Assembly: GCF_028649435.1 (NCBI RefSeq)
Contig: NZ_JAQSIN010000002.1
Source of the DNA: Curvibacter microcysteis
GTDB lineage: Bacteria; Pseudomonadota; Gammaproteobacteria; Burkholderiales; Burkholderiaceae_C
Reading direction: 5' to 3' (one strand)
Length of the DNA: 64,000 bases
Part shown: in pieces, positions 35,801-44,399 of the stretch
How positions within the stretch are numbered: the stretch's first letter is position 1
Layout of the letters: each line of letters starts with the position of its first letter
The notes under the pieces: generated by a model
Database searches by the model: none
What the model was told of the DNA's origin: nothing
What the model saw: only the letters and a program-made list of their open reading frames with translations
Translations under genes and position numbers: made by a program

Positions 35801-36326
35801 CGAGGCCATGACCACGCTGGAGGACGCGATTCGCAAGATCGACGGCGAAACCCGCGAACTGCTGTCGGGCACCTTCAATGCCGTCAACGAGCACTTCGGG
35901 CGCATGTTCCCCGAGCTGTTTGGCGGTGGCACCGCCAAGCTCATCATCACCGGCGACGAAATCCTTGATTCCGGCGTGCAGGTGCTGGCCCAGCCGCCTG
36001 GCAAGAAGAACCAAACCATCCACCTGCTGTCGGGCGGTGAGAAGGCCCTCACCGCGATCGCGCTGGTGTTTGCCATCTTCCAACTCAACCCGGCGCCTTT
36101 TTGCTTGCTGGACGAGGTGGACGCGCCGCTGGACGACGCCAACACCGAGCGCTACGCCAAGCTGGTGTCGAGCATGAGCCAAGGCACGCAGTTCCTGTTC
36201 ATCAGCCACAACAAGATCGCCATGGAAATGGCCGAGCAACTGATCGGCGTCACCATGCAGGAGCAGGGCGTGTCGCGCATCGTGGCGGTCGACATGGAAT
36301 CTGCCCTGTCCATGGCCCAAGCCTGA
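32802..36326 (+). CDS. smc: Chromosome segregation ATPase SMC
   Basis: A 1174-residue SMC protein that compacts and segregates the chromosome with ScpA/ScpB (not in this window). The N-terminal head has Walker A GPNGCGKSN at residues 31-39, followed by coiled coil to about 500, a hinge (about 505-660), a second coiled coil, and the C-terminal head with signature LLSGGEKALTAIAL and Walker B FCLLDEVDAPLDD. The start is a GTG at 32802 giving MRLNSIKLSGFKSF, the family start. Together with zipA and ligA downstream it forms the usual betaproteobacterial cell-cycle cluster. Confidence 0.96.
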   Translation: MRLNSIKLSGFKSFAEPTNFLLPGQLVGVVGPNGCGKSNIMDAVRWVLGESKASELRGESMQDVIFNGTTTRKPASRSSVELVFDNADHRAGGQWNQYEEIAVKRVLTRDGTSSYFINNQPVRRKDVQDVFLGTGLGPRAYAIIGQGTISRIIESKPEELRLFLEEAAGVSKYKERRRETENRLSDTRENLTRVEDILRELNANLDKLEKQAEVARKYNALQGEVTLKQHQLWFLKRRESEGDQAKVKADADKALNDLESRVADLRHIEADLETIRQAHYAAGDQVNQAQGQLYEASTEVGKLEAEIRFVIEGRQRVQQRLVTLKEQMAQWGLRREDAEAQLETLAEADVDAEERAELLAAQVEEQAMRLPELEDALRLSQQRANEQRASVAQVQQQIQVLAAEQRSLDEQSRGLNQRRDKLSADRSALAAPDEARLNSLRSQLEEAQEVAEVADARLHELQDSVPQLDDDRRQRQQAVNAEGARQAELSARLDALKALQEKVKTDGKLQPWLARHGLEGLAGLWSRLHIEAGWENALEAALRERLGALEVSRLEMVRGFLGHSAADAPPARLAFFSPPSAPRPEASGGLPRLVDLLRVHDASLRALLADWLHGCLTAGSLEEALAQRASLEPGQVIYVADGHAVSAHGVTFYAPDSEQSGLLARAQEIENLDKQLRAQALIAEDSRSALVRAEAAYAEASQRLVAARREATEAQGRRHELEVETLRLSQLAEQTRSRSEQILSDLAEVDLGLEDIQERRITAEARFEELDLQLADTQERHAQLDERVIEAERKLAESREQQRSLERQAQEATFARRSLEARRGELSRTIDTARQQGEALVDEEQRAQAELGRLSDAAAQGGLQDALERKMEREKNLAVRRSEYDGLTAQLRATDERRLQVERELEPLRQRITEFQLKEQAARLGFEQYASLLTDAGADLEAVAASIEQGQVRLTGLQSEIDRLNREIAALGAVNLAALDELTAARERKTFLDAQSADLVEAMTTLEDAIRKIDGETRELLSGTFNAVNEHFGRMFPELFGGGTAKLIITGDEILDSGVQVLAQPPGKKNQTIHLLSGGEKALTAIALVFAIFQLNPAPFCLLDEVDAPLDDANTERYAKLVSSMSQGTQFLFISHNKIAMEMAEQLIGVTMQEQGVSRIVAVDMESALSMAQA

Positions 36327-36364
36327 ACCCACAAGACCCAAGCCTCTGGAACAAAGAACTCCCC

Positions 36365-37429
36365 ATGAGTACCTTGCAAATCAGCCTGGCCATTGCCGGC
36401 GGCGCCGTTTTGGCTGCCGTGGTGGCCTACAACACCTGGACCTCGCGCAAGAACGAGCCGCGCAAGCCCGAGCCCGAACCCGAAGCCTCGGACGCCGCCC
36501 CTGAAGCGAGCAGCGCTGGCCGCGTCGAGCCCGGCCTGGAAGACGGCTTTGCCGACACCCAGCCCGGCCACGGCACCGGCAGCCTGGGCTTGCCCCCGCT
36601 GGAGCGCAAACCGGGCCTGGATTCGCTGATCGACGTGATCGCCCCCCTGACCCTGGAAGGCCTGGTTTCGGGCGACGCCGCCCTGGCTGCCTTGCCCCAC
36701 ACCCGCCGTGCTGGCAGCAAGCCGTTTGCCATCGAAGGCCTGAACGAGGCCAGCCAACACTGGGAGACACCGGTGCCCGGCCAGCGCTACACGGCCTTCC
36801 AGGCCGGCGTGCAACTGGCCAACCGCACCGGGGCGCTCAACGAGATCGAGTTTTCTGAGTTCGTCATGAAGACCCAGGCGTTTGCCGACGCGGTGAACGC
36901 GGCGCCCGAGTTCCCGGACATGCTGCACGAGGTGGCGCGTGGCCGCGAGCTGGACCAGTTCGCCAGTGACCACGACGCCCAGCTGTCCTTCAGCCTACGT
37001 GCCCGCCATGCGGCCTGGAGCCCGGGCTATGTGCAGCAAAACGCGGCCCGCCAAGGTTTTGTGCCTGGGGCCATCCCGGGGCGCATGGTGCTGCCGGCCT
37101 CGGCTGCAGGCCTGCCGCCGCTGTTGGGCCTGAGCTACGACGCCCAGGCCGCCATGGCCGAGGACCCCGAGCAGTCGGCCCTGCGTGAGATCGCTCTGCA
37201 CCTGGACGTGCCCCAGGTACTGCGCGCCGAACACCCCTTCACCCGCCTGCGTGAGGTGGCCCAGGCCCTGGCCGAATCCATGGACGGTGCTGTCACCGAC
37301 CAAAACGGCAACCTGATCCCCGAGCAAGCCATGGACACCATCGGTACCGACCTGGAGCAGCTGTACGACGCGCTCGACAGCCGCGACCTGGCCGCCGGCT
37401 CGCCCCAGGCGCGCCGCCTTTTCAGCTGA
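36365..37429 (+). CDS. zipA: Cell division protein ZipA-like
   Basis: A 354-residue protein with one N-terminal membrane span (about 5-23, ISLAIAGGAVLAAVVAY), a charged Pro/Glu-rich linker, and a C-terminal domain of ZipA type that tethers FtsZ to the membrane. The assignment rests on topology and position between smc and ligA; sequence identity to E. coli ZipA is expected to be low. The open frame continues 88 codons into smc in another frame; the ATG at 36365, 38 bases after smc, gives the membrane anchor. Confidence 0.8.
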   Translation: MSTLQISLAIAGGAVLAAVVAYNTWTSRKNEPRKPEPEPEASDAAPEASSAGRVEPGLEDGFADTQPGHGTGSLGLPPLERKPGLDSLIDVIAPLTLEGLVSGDAALAALPHTRRAGSKPFAIEGLNEASQHWETPVPGQRYTAFQAGVQLANRTGALNEIEFSEFVMKTQAFADAVNAAPEFPDMLHEVARGRELDQFASDHDAQLSFSLRARHAAWSPGYVQQNAARQGFVPGAIPGRMVLPASAAGLPPLLGLSYDAQAAMAEDPEQSALREIALHLDVPQVLRAEHPFTRLREVAQALAESMDGAVTDQNGNLIPEQAMDTIGTDLEQLYDALDSRDLAAGSPQARRLFS

Positions 37430-37436
37430 GTTCGAC

Positions 37437-40025
37437 ATGACGTCACCCGACCTGCAAGGGGCCGCCGCTGCGGCCCCTTTTTCCTCCCCGGCCAGCCCGC
37501 AAGACCAGGCCCGCGCCCGTGAGTTGGGCGCGCAACTGCGCCACCACGCCCACCAGTACTACGTGCTGGACCAACCCCAGATCCCGGACGCCGAGTACGA
37601 CCGCCTGTTCCAGGCCTTGCAAGCCCTGGAGGCAGCGCACCCCGAGCTGCTGATGCCCGACTCGCCCACCCAGCGCGTGGGCGGGCGGGTGTTGGACCAG
37701 TTCAACAGCGTGCGCCATGCCGTGCCCATGCTGAGCATTCGCACCGAGACCGACACCGAAGCCAGCGGCGCTGAGGCCTTTGACGCCCGCATCCGCCGCG
37801 AGCTGGGCCTGGGTGAGGGCGCCGCGCCCGTTGAGTACGTGGCCGAGCTCAAGTTCGACGGCCTGGCCATGAACCTGCGCTACGAAGACCGGGTGCTGGT
37901 GCAAGCCGCCACCCGCGGCGATGGCGAGTTGGGCGAAGACGTCACGCACAACATCCGCACCATTGGCCAGATCCCGCTGCGCCTGCCTGACGATGCGCCA
38001 CCGGTGCTCGAGGTGCGCGGCGAGGTCTACATGCGCCGCCCCGACTTTGAGCGCCTCAACGAGGCCCAGCGCGCGCGTGGCGACAAGCTGTTTGTCAACC
38101 CGCGCAACGCCGCGGCCGGTGCGGTGCGGCAGCTCGACTCCAACATCGCAGCCCAGCGCCCCTTGAGCTTTTTCGCCTACGGCCTGGGCGAGGTCACGCC
38201 GCCTGAACAAGGCGGGCCAGCCTGGCAGACGCATTTCGAGGTGCTGCAGGCCCTCAAGCACTGGGGTTTCCCGGTCGAGGCGCTGGACCAGACCGCGCTG
38301 GGCGCGGCCGAGCTGGTGGCTTTTCACCAAAAAATTGGGGCTTTGCGCGACCAACTTGCCTACGACATCGATGGCGTGGTCTACAAGGTCAACAGCTTGG
38401 CACTGCAACGCCGGCTGGGCTTTGTCACGCGCGAGCCACGCTGGGCCGTGGCGCACAAGTACCCGGCGCAAGAGCAGCTCACCACGGTGCTGGGCATTGA
38501 CGTGCAGGTGGGCCGCACCGGGGCGGTGACCCCGGTGGCGCGCCTGGAGCCGGTGTTTGTGGGGGGCGTGGTGGTGTCCAACGTGACGCTGCACAACCAG
38601 GACGAAATCGCCCGCCTGGGCCTGCTGGTGGGCGACACGGTGATCGTGCGTCGCGCCGGTGACGTGATTCCGCAGGTGGTGGCCGTGGTGCCGGAGCGCC
38701 GTCCGGCCGAGCTGGACCTGGCGGCCGAGGCCTTGCCAGCGCCCTACCTCCGATTCGTCATGCCGACCCAGTGCCCTGTGTGTGGTTCGCATGTGATGCG
38801 CGACGAGGGCGAGGTGGTGGCGCGCTGCACCGGGGGCCTGTTCTGCAAGGCCCAGCGCAAGGAGTCGATCCGCCACTTTGCCAGCCGGCGCGCGATGGAC
38901 ATCGAGGGCCTGGGCGAGCGCCACATCGACAACCTGGTCGAGTACGACCAGCTGCACAGCGTGGCCGACCTGTACCAGCTGACCCTGCAGCAGTTCTTGG
39001 ACGTGAAGCGCCGCGTGGACGAGCGAGACGGCGTGGCCGCCGAGCTGCAAGGCCGCGAGGAGATCCCCACCAAGTGGGCGCAGAACATCCTGGACGGCAT
39101 TGCCGCCAGCAAGCAGCGCCCGCTGGGGCGCTTCCTGTTTGCGTTGGGCATGCGCCATGTGGGCGAGTCCACCGGCAAGACCCTGGCCGACTGGCTGGGC
39201 CGCCTGGACTGGGTGCGCCGCGCGCCGCTGCCGCTGCTGCGGGTGCTGCCCGACGTGGGCGATGTGGTGGCCACCTCGATCTACGAGTTCTTGCAGGAAG
39301 ACCACAACCGCAAGGTCATCGACACCCTGGTGGCCGAAGGTGTGGTGCCCCCCGACACCGGCCGGCCCCAGGCCGCGCTGGCCGACAAGCTGAGCCTGCC
39401 CAGTCTGCTGGGGGCCCTGAAAGTGCCCAAGCTGACGCCGCTGCGCGCCGAACAGTTGGCGCCGCACCTGGGGGCCCTGGCCGACCTGCTGGACGTGCAA
39501 GCCCCGTGGCAGCGCAGCGCCGACTTGCCTGCCGAGGTGCTGAAGTCGCTGCAAGCCTTTGTGGCCGAGCCCGGCCAGGCGGATGTGCTGCGCGCGCTGG
39601 ACCAGATCCGCGCCGAGCTGCTGGCGGCTTTGCCGGCGGCGCCCAGCGGCCCCCGGTCATCGCTGGCCGGCAAGACCGTGGTGCTGACCGGTACCTTGCC
39701 CACGCTGGGCCGCGACCAGGCCAAAGACCTGCTGGAGGCCGCCGGCGCCAAGGTCACGGGGTCGGTCAGCAAAAAGACGGACTATGTCGTGGCCGGGGCC
39801 GAGGCGGGCAGCAAGCTCGACAAGGCCTTGAGCCTGGGCGTGACCGTCTTGGACGAAGCGGGCATGTTGACGCTGTTGGCCGCGCTGGAGGCGGGTGGCG
39901 ACACCGTGCCCAGCCCAAGCGCTGCGCCGACTGAAAGTCCCCCTGTTGCCGCCCCCCCGGCGCCGACTACCACCTCAGAGGCGCCCGTGCAAAGCGCGCT
40001 GTTCCCCCCGACTGGAGACGACTGA
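37437..40025 (+). CDS. ligA: NAD-dependent DNA ligase with an extra internal module
   Basis: An 862-residue LigA that seals nicks in replication and repair. The adenylated lysine is K139 in ELKFDG. The oligonucleotide-binding domain follows, then the four-Cys zinc finger CPVCG...CTGGLFC (from about residue 446), helix-hairpin-helix repeats, and a C-terminal BRCT domain (about 741-820, GKTVVLTGTLPTLGRD). It is about 190 residues longer than E. coli LigA: an N-terminal extension, an insertion of about 98 residues (643-740) between the HhH region and BRCT, and a Pro/Ala/Thr-rich tail after residue 820. It begins 7 bases after zipA. Confidence 0.95.
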   Translation: MTSPDLQGAAAAAPFSSPASPQDQARARELGAQLRHHAHQYYVLDQPQIPDAEYDRLFQALQALEAAHPELLMPDSPTQRVGGRVLDQFNSVRHAVPMLSIRTETDTEASGAEAFDARIRRELGLGEGAAPVEYVAELKFDGLAMNLRYEDRVLVQAATRGDGELGEDVTHNIRTIGQIPLRLPDDAPPVLEVRGEVYMRRPDFERLNEAQRARGDKLFVNPRNAAAGAVRQLDSNIAAQRPLSFFAYGLGEVTPPEQGGPAWQTHFEVLQALKHWGFPVEALDQTALGAAELVAFHQKIGALRDQLAYDIDGVVYKVNSLALQRRLGFVTREPRWAVAHKYPAQEQLTTVLGIDVQVGRTGAVTPVARLEPVFVGGVVVSNVTLHNQDEIARLGLLVGDTVIVRRAGDVIPQVVAVVPERRPAELDLAAEALPAPYLRFVMPTQCPVCGSHVMRDEGEVVARCTGGLFCKAQRKESIRHFASRRAMDIEGLGERHIDNLVEYDQLHSVADLYQLTLQQFLDVKRRVDERDGVAAELQGREEIPTKWAQNILDGIAASKQRPLGRFLFALGMRHVGESTGKTLADWLGRLDWVRRAPLPLLRVLPDVGDVVATSIYEFLQEDHNRKVIDTLVAEGVVPPDTGRPQAALADKLSLPSLLGALKVPKLTPLRAEQLAPHLGALADLLDVQAPWQRSADLPAEVLKSLQAFVAEPGQADVLRALDQIRAELLAALPAAPSGPRSSLAGKTVVLTGTLPTLGRDQAKDLLEAAGAKVTGSVSKKTDYVVAGAEAGSKLDKALSLGVTVLDEAGMLTLLAALEAGGDTVPSPSAAPTESPPVAAPPAPTTTSEAPVQSALFPPTGDD

Positions 40026-40027
40026 CC

Positions 40028-40567
40028 ATGGCCATCCGCGAGATTCTCAAAATGGGTGACCCGCGCCTTCTGCGGGTAGCCCAGCCCGTGACCGACTTTG
40101 ACAGCGACGCCCTGCACCTGCTGGTGCGTGACCTGTTCGAGACCATGGCCGCCGTCAACGGCGCAGGCTTGGCCGCGCCGCAAATTGGGGTGGACCTGCA
40201 GCTGGTGATCTTTGGCACCAACGCCCCCAACCCGCGCTACCCCGACGCGCCCCTGGTGCCGCGAACGGTGCTGTGCAACCCCGTGCTCACGCCCCTGGGC
40301 GATGAGGAAGAGGAAGACTGGGAGGGTTGTCTGTCCGTCCCCGGCCTGCGCGGCGTGGTGCCGCGCTACAAACGCTTGCATTACCGGGGCTTTGACCCCT
40401 ATGGCGACCCGATCGAGCGCACGGTGGAGGGCTTTCACGCCCGCGTCGTGCAGCACGAATGCGATCACCTGATCGGCAAGCTCTACCCGATGCGGGTGCG
40501 GGACTTCAGCCGCTTTGGCTTCACCGAGGTGCTGTTTCCGGGGCTGGACCCGAAGCAGGATGATTGA
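40028..40567 (+). CDS. def: Peptide deformylase
   Basis: A 179-residue Fe/Zn metalloenzyme that removes the formyl group from nascent proteins. The three motifs are present: GAGLAAPQIG, EGCLSVPG with the metal Cys, and HECDHL with two metal His and the catalytic Glu. Starts two bases after the ligA stop, so it is co-transcribed with ligA. A sequence with an internal EEEEDW insertion before the second motif fits the class common in this group of bacteria. Confidence 0.93.
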   Translation: MAIREILKMGDPRLLRVAQPVTDFDSDALHLLVRDLFETMAAVNGAGLAAPQIGVDLQLVIFGTNAPNPRYPDAPLVPRTVLCNPVLTPLGDEEEEDWEGCLSVPGLRGVVPRYKRLHYRGFDPYGDPIERTVEGFHARVVQHECDHLIGKLYPMRVRDFSRFGFTEVLFPGLDPKQDD

Positions 40568-40574
40568 GTGATCG

Positions 40575-40594
40575 TTTGAATTGATTTGAATTGA
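40575..40594. repeat. Perfect 10-base tandem duplication
   Basis: TTTGAATTGA occurs twice back to back in the gap between def and the GNAT gene. It is AT-rich in GC-rich surroundings and has a period of one helical turn. It may be promoter-related or a replication-slippage product. Confidence 0.6.
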
Positions 40595-40642
40595 AGGTGG
40601 TGAGTCAGGCCGCCGATGGGAGAAGCTGAAATGGGAGTCCAA

Positions 40643-41080
40643 ATGACATTCGAATGGAAACACTCGACCGATGGAATCAATTGGGACGAACTTTCTGCCC
40701 TGTACCGGGCAGCCCCATTGGGCGACAAGTCGCCGCAGCACCTGCAAAAAGTCTTCTCCAACAGCCTGTTCAAGTGTTTCGTCTACGAGCACTCGAAGCT
40801 GGTCGCGGCCGGGCGTGCGCTGGCAGACGGTGCCGACTGCGCCTACCTCTGCGACATTGCGGTGCTGCCCAGCCACCAGGGCACAGGCCTTGGTCAACAG
40901 ATCGTCAAGGCGCTGGTGGACATGTCGTCTGGCCACAAAAAAATCATCTTGTATGCGGTTCCTGGCAAAGAACCCTTCTACAAAAAGTTCGGCTTCATGC
41001 GAATGAAGACCGCCATGGCCATTTTTGAGCACCCTCAGCAGCAGGTGGAGCGGGGCTACCTCGGCGAAGACGGAGCCTAG
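40643..41080 (+). CDS. GNAT-family N-acetyltransferase
   Basis: A 145-residue GCN5-related acetyltransferase. The acetyl-CoA motif is DIAVLPSHQGTGLGQQIVKAL, with KIILYAVPGKEPFYKKFGF as the C-terminal part of the fold. Substrate unknown; proteins of this size acetylate amines, antibiotics or protein N-termini. The longest frame begins nine codons upstream, but the ATG at 40643 has GGGAG at normal spacing. Its local base composition is less GC-rich than ligA and def upstream. Confidence 0.8.
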   Translation: MTFEWKHSTDGINWDELSALYRAAPLGDKSPQHLQKVFSNSLFKCFVYEHSKLVAAGRALADGADCAYLCDIAVLPSHQGTGLGQQIVKALVDMSSGHKKIILYAVPGKEPFYKKFGFMRMKTAMAIFEHPQQQVERGYLGEDGA

Positions 41081-41138
41081 CAGGGGGGCAACCGGCTGGC
41101 AGTTGTCGACTTGCGCCAACTGGGGCCAGCCTCCGGGC

Positions 41139-41660
41139 TCATTGAACCCCCACCACCTCAAACTGCTGCTGGCTGGGGCCCACCTGCATCGACACCTCAT
41201 CCCCCTCGCATTTCCCCAGCAGCGCCCGGGCCAGAGGCGCTTCGGTGCTGATCACCTGCACAATTTGGGCCCCGCTGAGCAGCTTCATGCTGCCCCCACC
41301 AGGGCCCAAAAAGAGCGTTTGCGCCTTGTTGTCGGCATCGACCAGGCACACGAGCGCCCCCAGTTGGATGCCTTTGTCGGCGTCATAGGGGCGGGGGCGG
41401 AATTGGCGCCAAGTGGCCAGGGCCGAGCGGATGGCTTCGGCGCGCCGCGACTGGCCTGTGGCCAGGTAGGCGGCTTCCAGCCCCAGGGTGTCGTATTTGT
41501 TTTCGGCGATGTTCTCTTCGTGGGTCGCCGTTTCATGCGCTGCTTGCACGGCCTCTTCGGCTTGCAGCAGGTCTTCGGTCAGCCGGTCCAGCACCTGCTG
41601 CTGCAGCCACGATTTATCCACGGTGAAGGCGATGCTGCTCGACGATGCAGGGGGCGCCAC
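41139..41660 (-). CDS. GreA/GreB-family transcription factor
   Basis: A 173-residue protein with an N-terminal coiled-coil region containing THEENIAENKYDTLGLEAAYL and a C-terminal FKBP-like domain (GALVCLVDADNKAQTLFLGPGGG onward). Acidic residues in the coiled-coil tip match the family feature that stimulates transcript cleavage by RNA polymerase. It differs from classical GreA (no standard GDLxENAEY) and belongs to a separate subgroup seen in proteobacteria. No ATG is available; the GTG at 41660 lies two bases after a large hairpin, and a second in-frame GTG is 13 codons downstream, so the start is uncertain. Confidence 0.75.
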   Translation of the reverse strand: MAPPASSSSIAFTVDKSWLQQQVLDRLTEDLLQAEEAVQAAHETATHEENIAENKYDTLGLEAAYLATGQSRRAEAIRSALATWRQFRPRPYDADKGIQLGALVCLVDADNKAQTLFLGPGGGSMKLLSGAQIVQVISTEAPLARALLGKCEGDEVSMQVGPSQQQFEVVGVQ

Positions 41661-41661
41661 T

Positions 41662-41694
41662 CAGCCCCCGGCCCGGGCCAAGGCCTGGGGGCTG
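41662..41694 (-). terminator. Strong stem-loop between glnD and the GreA-like gene
   Basis: CAGCCCCC (41662-41669) pairs with GGGGGCTG (41687-41694), and an inner GGCC/GGCC pairing extends the stem with one bulge. On the minus strand it follows glnD by about 44 bases and ends two bases before the GTG of the GreA-like gene. It may terminate glnD transcription or hide the ribosome-binding site of the next gene. No T run is present. Confidence 0.5.
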
Positions 41695-41737
41695 AATCGC
41701 GGTCGGCCGCCGGAGCCGCAGGGGGAGGCGAAGTGCA

Positions 41738-44332
41738 TCACACCGTTCCCAGCGCCTGCAGCAGCTCGGTTTCGATCTCGATCTGTTTGCGGTTTTGCTG
41801 CAACTCGGGGCCCTGGATCAGGAAGGTGTCTTCCACCCGCTCGCCCAAGGTGCTGACCTTGGCCAGTTGCAGGCTGATCTGGTGGCGGGCCAGCACGCGG
41901 GCCACGAGGTACAAGAGGCCCAGGCGGTCACTGGCCGAGATGCTGAGCAGCCAGCGCTGGGCTTTTTCGTCCGGGCGCAGGTCGACCCGGGGCGTGATTG
42001 GGAAGCTCTTCACCCGGCGCGACACCCGGCCTCGGCTGGGCGGGGGCAGGGGACCGGCCTCGACGATGGTGCGGGTCAGGTCGCACTGAACCAGGCTGGT
42101 CAGCTCGCGGTAGTGCTCGGGCAGCATTTGCGTGACGACTTGGAAGGTGTCCAGCGCGTAGCCGTTCGAGGCGGTGTGGATCTTGGCGTCCAGGATGCTG
42201 AAGCCGGCCTGGTCAAAGTAGCCGCAGATGCGGGCAAACAGATCAGGTTGGTCGGGGGTGTAGACCAGCACCTGCATGCCTTCGCCCACGGGCGACTGGC
42301 GCGCGCGCACCAGGGTCTCGGCCGAGCCGACATGGCGTGACAGCTGCCGGGTGTGCCACGCGATGTCGCTGGCATCGTGGCGCATGAAGTAGCTGACGTC
42401 CAGCGTGTCCCAAAGGCCTTTTTGTGCCTCGTAGGGCAGGGCGTACAGGGCCAGCTGGACCAGGGCCTCGCGCTTGCGGGCTTCGATCTCGGCGCTCGGG
42501 TCGGGCGCGCGCCCACCCAGCACGCGCAAGGTGTAGCGGTACAGGTCTTCCAGCAGCTTGCCTTTCCAGGCGTTCCAGACCTTGGGGCTGGTGCCTCGGA
42601 TGTCGGCCACGGTCAGCAGGTAGAGCGCGGTGAGCTGGCGTTCATTGCCCACACGCTTCGCAAAATGGCCGATGACTTCAGGGTCGCTCAGGTCTTCCTT
42701 TTGCGCGATGCGGCTCATGGTCAGGTGTTCACCGACCAGGAAGGCGATCAGGTCGGCGTCTTCCTGCGCGATCTCGTGGTCACGGCAAAAGCGCTGTACC
42801 TCGGCCATCCCCAGTTCAGAGTGGTCGCCGCCTCGGCCTTTGGCGATGTCGTGGAACAGGGCGGCGGTGTACAGAATCCAGGGCTTGTCCCAGCCAGCGG
42901 CCAATTGCGAGCAAAACGGGTACTCGTGCGCGTGCTCGGCCATGAAGAAGCGGCGCACATTGCGCAGCACCATCAGGATGTGCTGGTCCACCGTGTAGAC
43001 GTGGAACAGGTCGTGCTGCATCTGGCCCACGATGCGGCGGAACACCCACAGGTAGCGGCCCAGCACCGAGGTCTGGTTCATCAGCCGCATGGCATGGGTG
43101 ATGCCCTCGGGCTGCTGCAGGATCTGGCGGAAGGTCTCGCGGTTGACCGGGTCGCGGCGGAAGGCGCCGTCCATCACATGGCGGGCGTTGTACAGCGCCC
43201 GCAAGGTGCGCGCCGACAGCCCTTTGAGCCCCACCGTGGTCTGGTACAGCAAAAAGGTTTCCAGGATGGCGTGGGGCTCGCGCTGGTACAGGTCGTCGCT
43301 GGCGACCTCGATCAGGCCCCCCTTGTCGAAGAAGCGCTCATTGACCGGGCTCAGCGGCTGGCCTGCGGGGTGCAGGCGCTCTTCGATGTTGAGCATCAGA
43401 ATTTGATGCAACTGGGTCACGGCCTTGGCCGCCCAGTAGTAGCGCCGCATCAAGGCCTCGCTGGCGCGCACGGCCAGGCGGGTGCCGTCAGGCGCGTGGG
43501 TGCGGTAGCCAAAGGTCTCGGCCACGGCGGTCTGCAGGTCAAACACCAGGCGGTCTTCGCGTCGCTTGGCCACCAGGTGCAAGCGGGCACGAATCAGGCT
43601 CAGCAAGGCCTCGTTGGTTTTGATTTGACGGACCTCGAACTCGGTGGCCAGGCCATTGGCCGCCAATTCGTCCCAGGACTGGCCGTAGCCCGCTGCCTTG
43701 GCCACCCACAGCAGGGTCTGCAGGTCGCGCAGGCCACCGGGCGATTCCTTGCAGTTGGGTTCCAGCGAATAGGGCGTGTTCTCAAACTTGTTGTGGCGTT
43801 GGCGCAGCTCCAGCGACTTGGCCACGAAAAACGCCGCCGGGTCCAGGTGCTGGCGGTAGCGCTTTCCGAAGTCGGCAAACAGCTCGGCCGAACCCACCAG
43901 CAGGCGCGCCTCCAGCAGCGAGGTCTGCACGGTCACGTCCTTGGCCGACTCAGCCACGCATTCGCTGATGGTGCGCACGCTGGAGCCGATTTCCAGGCCC
44001 ACGTCCCAGCAGTCGCCAATGAAGGACTCGAGTTGCTGTTTGAGTTCGCTGTTCTGGTCGGGCACCACGCCGTCGGGCAGCAGCACCAGCACGTCCACAT
44101 CCGAGTGCGGAAACAGCTCGCCACGCCCATAGCCGCCCACGGCCAACAGGGCGAAGTGCGCCGGAAAGCCGGCACGCGCCCAAAGCTCGGCCAGCACCTG
44201 GTCCACTTGCTGGGCGAACTTGACCAGCACGCCGTGGATGCCACGCGTGGAGGCGCTGGTGGTTTGCAGTTGCTGCAGCAGCGCCGCTTTTTGTTCGCGG
44301 TACTGCTCGCGCAGGGCCTGGGTTTCGGTCAT
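41738..44332 (-). CDS. glnD: [Protein-PII] uridylyltransferase / uridylyl-removing enzyme
   Basis: An 864-residue bifunctional nitrogen sensor that adds UMP to PII when glutamine is low and removes it when glutamine is high. The nucleotidyltransferase site is GGYGRGELFPHSDVDVLVLL (near 75), the HD hydrolase site is LFHDIAKGRGGDHSELG (near 490), and two C-terminal ACT domains sense glutamine. Length agrees with the family. It lies 67 bases downstream of map on the same strand. Confidence 0.95.
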   Translation of the reverse strand: MTETQALREQYREQKAALLQQLQTTSASTRGIHGVLVKFAQQVDQVLAELWARAGFPAHFALLAVGGYGRGELFPHSDVDVLVLLPDGVVPDQNSELKQQLESFIGDCWDVGLEIGSSVRTISECVAESAKDVTVQTSLLEARLLVGSAELFADFGKRYRQHLDPAAFFVAKSLELRQRHNKFENTPYSLEPNCKESPGGLRDLQTLLWVAKAAGYGQSWDELAANGLATEFEVRQIKTNEALLSLIRARLHLVAKRREDRLVFDLQTAVAETFGYRTHAPDGTRLAVRASEALMRRYYWAAKAVTQLHQILMLNIEERLHPAGQPLSPVNERFFDKGGLIEVASDDLYQREPHAILETFLLYQTTVGLKGLSARTLRALYNARHVMDGAFRRDPVNRETFRQILQQPEGITHAMRLMNQTSVLGRYLWVFRRIVGQMQHDLFHVYTVDQHILMVLRNVRRFFMAEHAHEYPFCSQLAAGWDKPWILYTAALFHDIAKGRGGDHSELGMAEVQRFCRDHEIAQEDADLIAFLVGEHLTMSRIAQKEDLSDPEVIGHFAKRVGNERQLTALYLLTVADIRGTSPKVWNAWKGKLLEDLYRYTLRVLGGRAPDPSAEIEARKREALVQLALYALPYEAQKGLWDTLDVSYFMRHDASDIAWHTRQLSRHVGSAETLVRARQSPVGEGMQVLVYTPDQPDLFARICGYFDQAGFSILDAKIHTASNGYALDTFQVVTQMLPEHYRELTSLVQCDLTRTIVEAGPLPPPSRGRVSRRVKSFPITPRVDLRPDEKAQRWLLSISASDRLGLLYLVARVLARHQISLQLAKVSTLGERVEDTFLIQGPELQQNRKQIEIETELLQALGTV

Positions 44333-44399
44333 AAGAACGGTGGCAAGCTGAGGCCGAACGCGCGGCAGGGCTGGGAAAGGGCAGAGATTGAGCGAGGGC

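Noticed and set aside
34413..36341. Long minus-strand frames opposite smc (for example 642 codons), and similar ones opposite ligA and glnD
   Set aside because: Same antisense artefact; low-complexity composition, no motifs, no ribosome-binding context.
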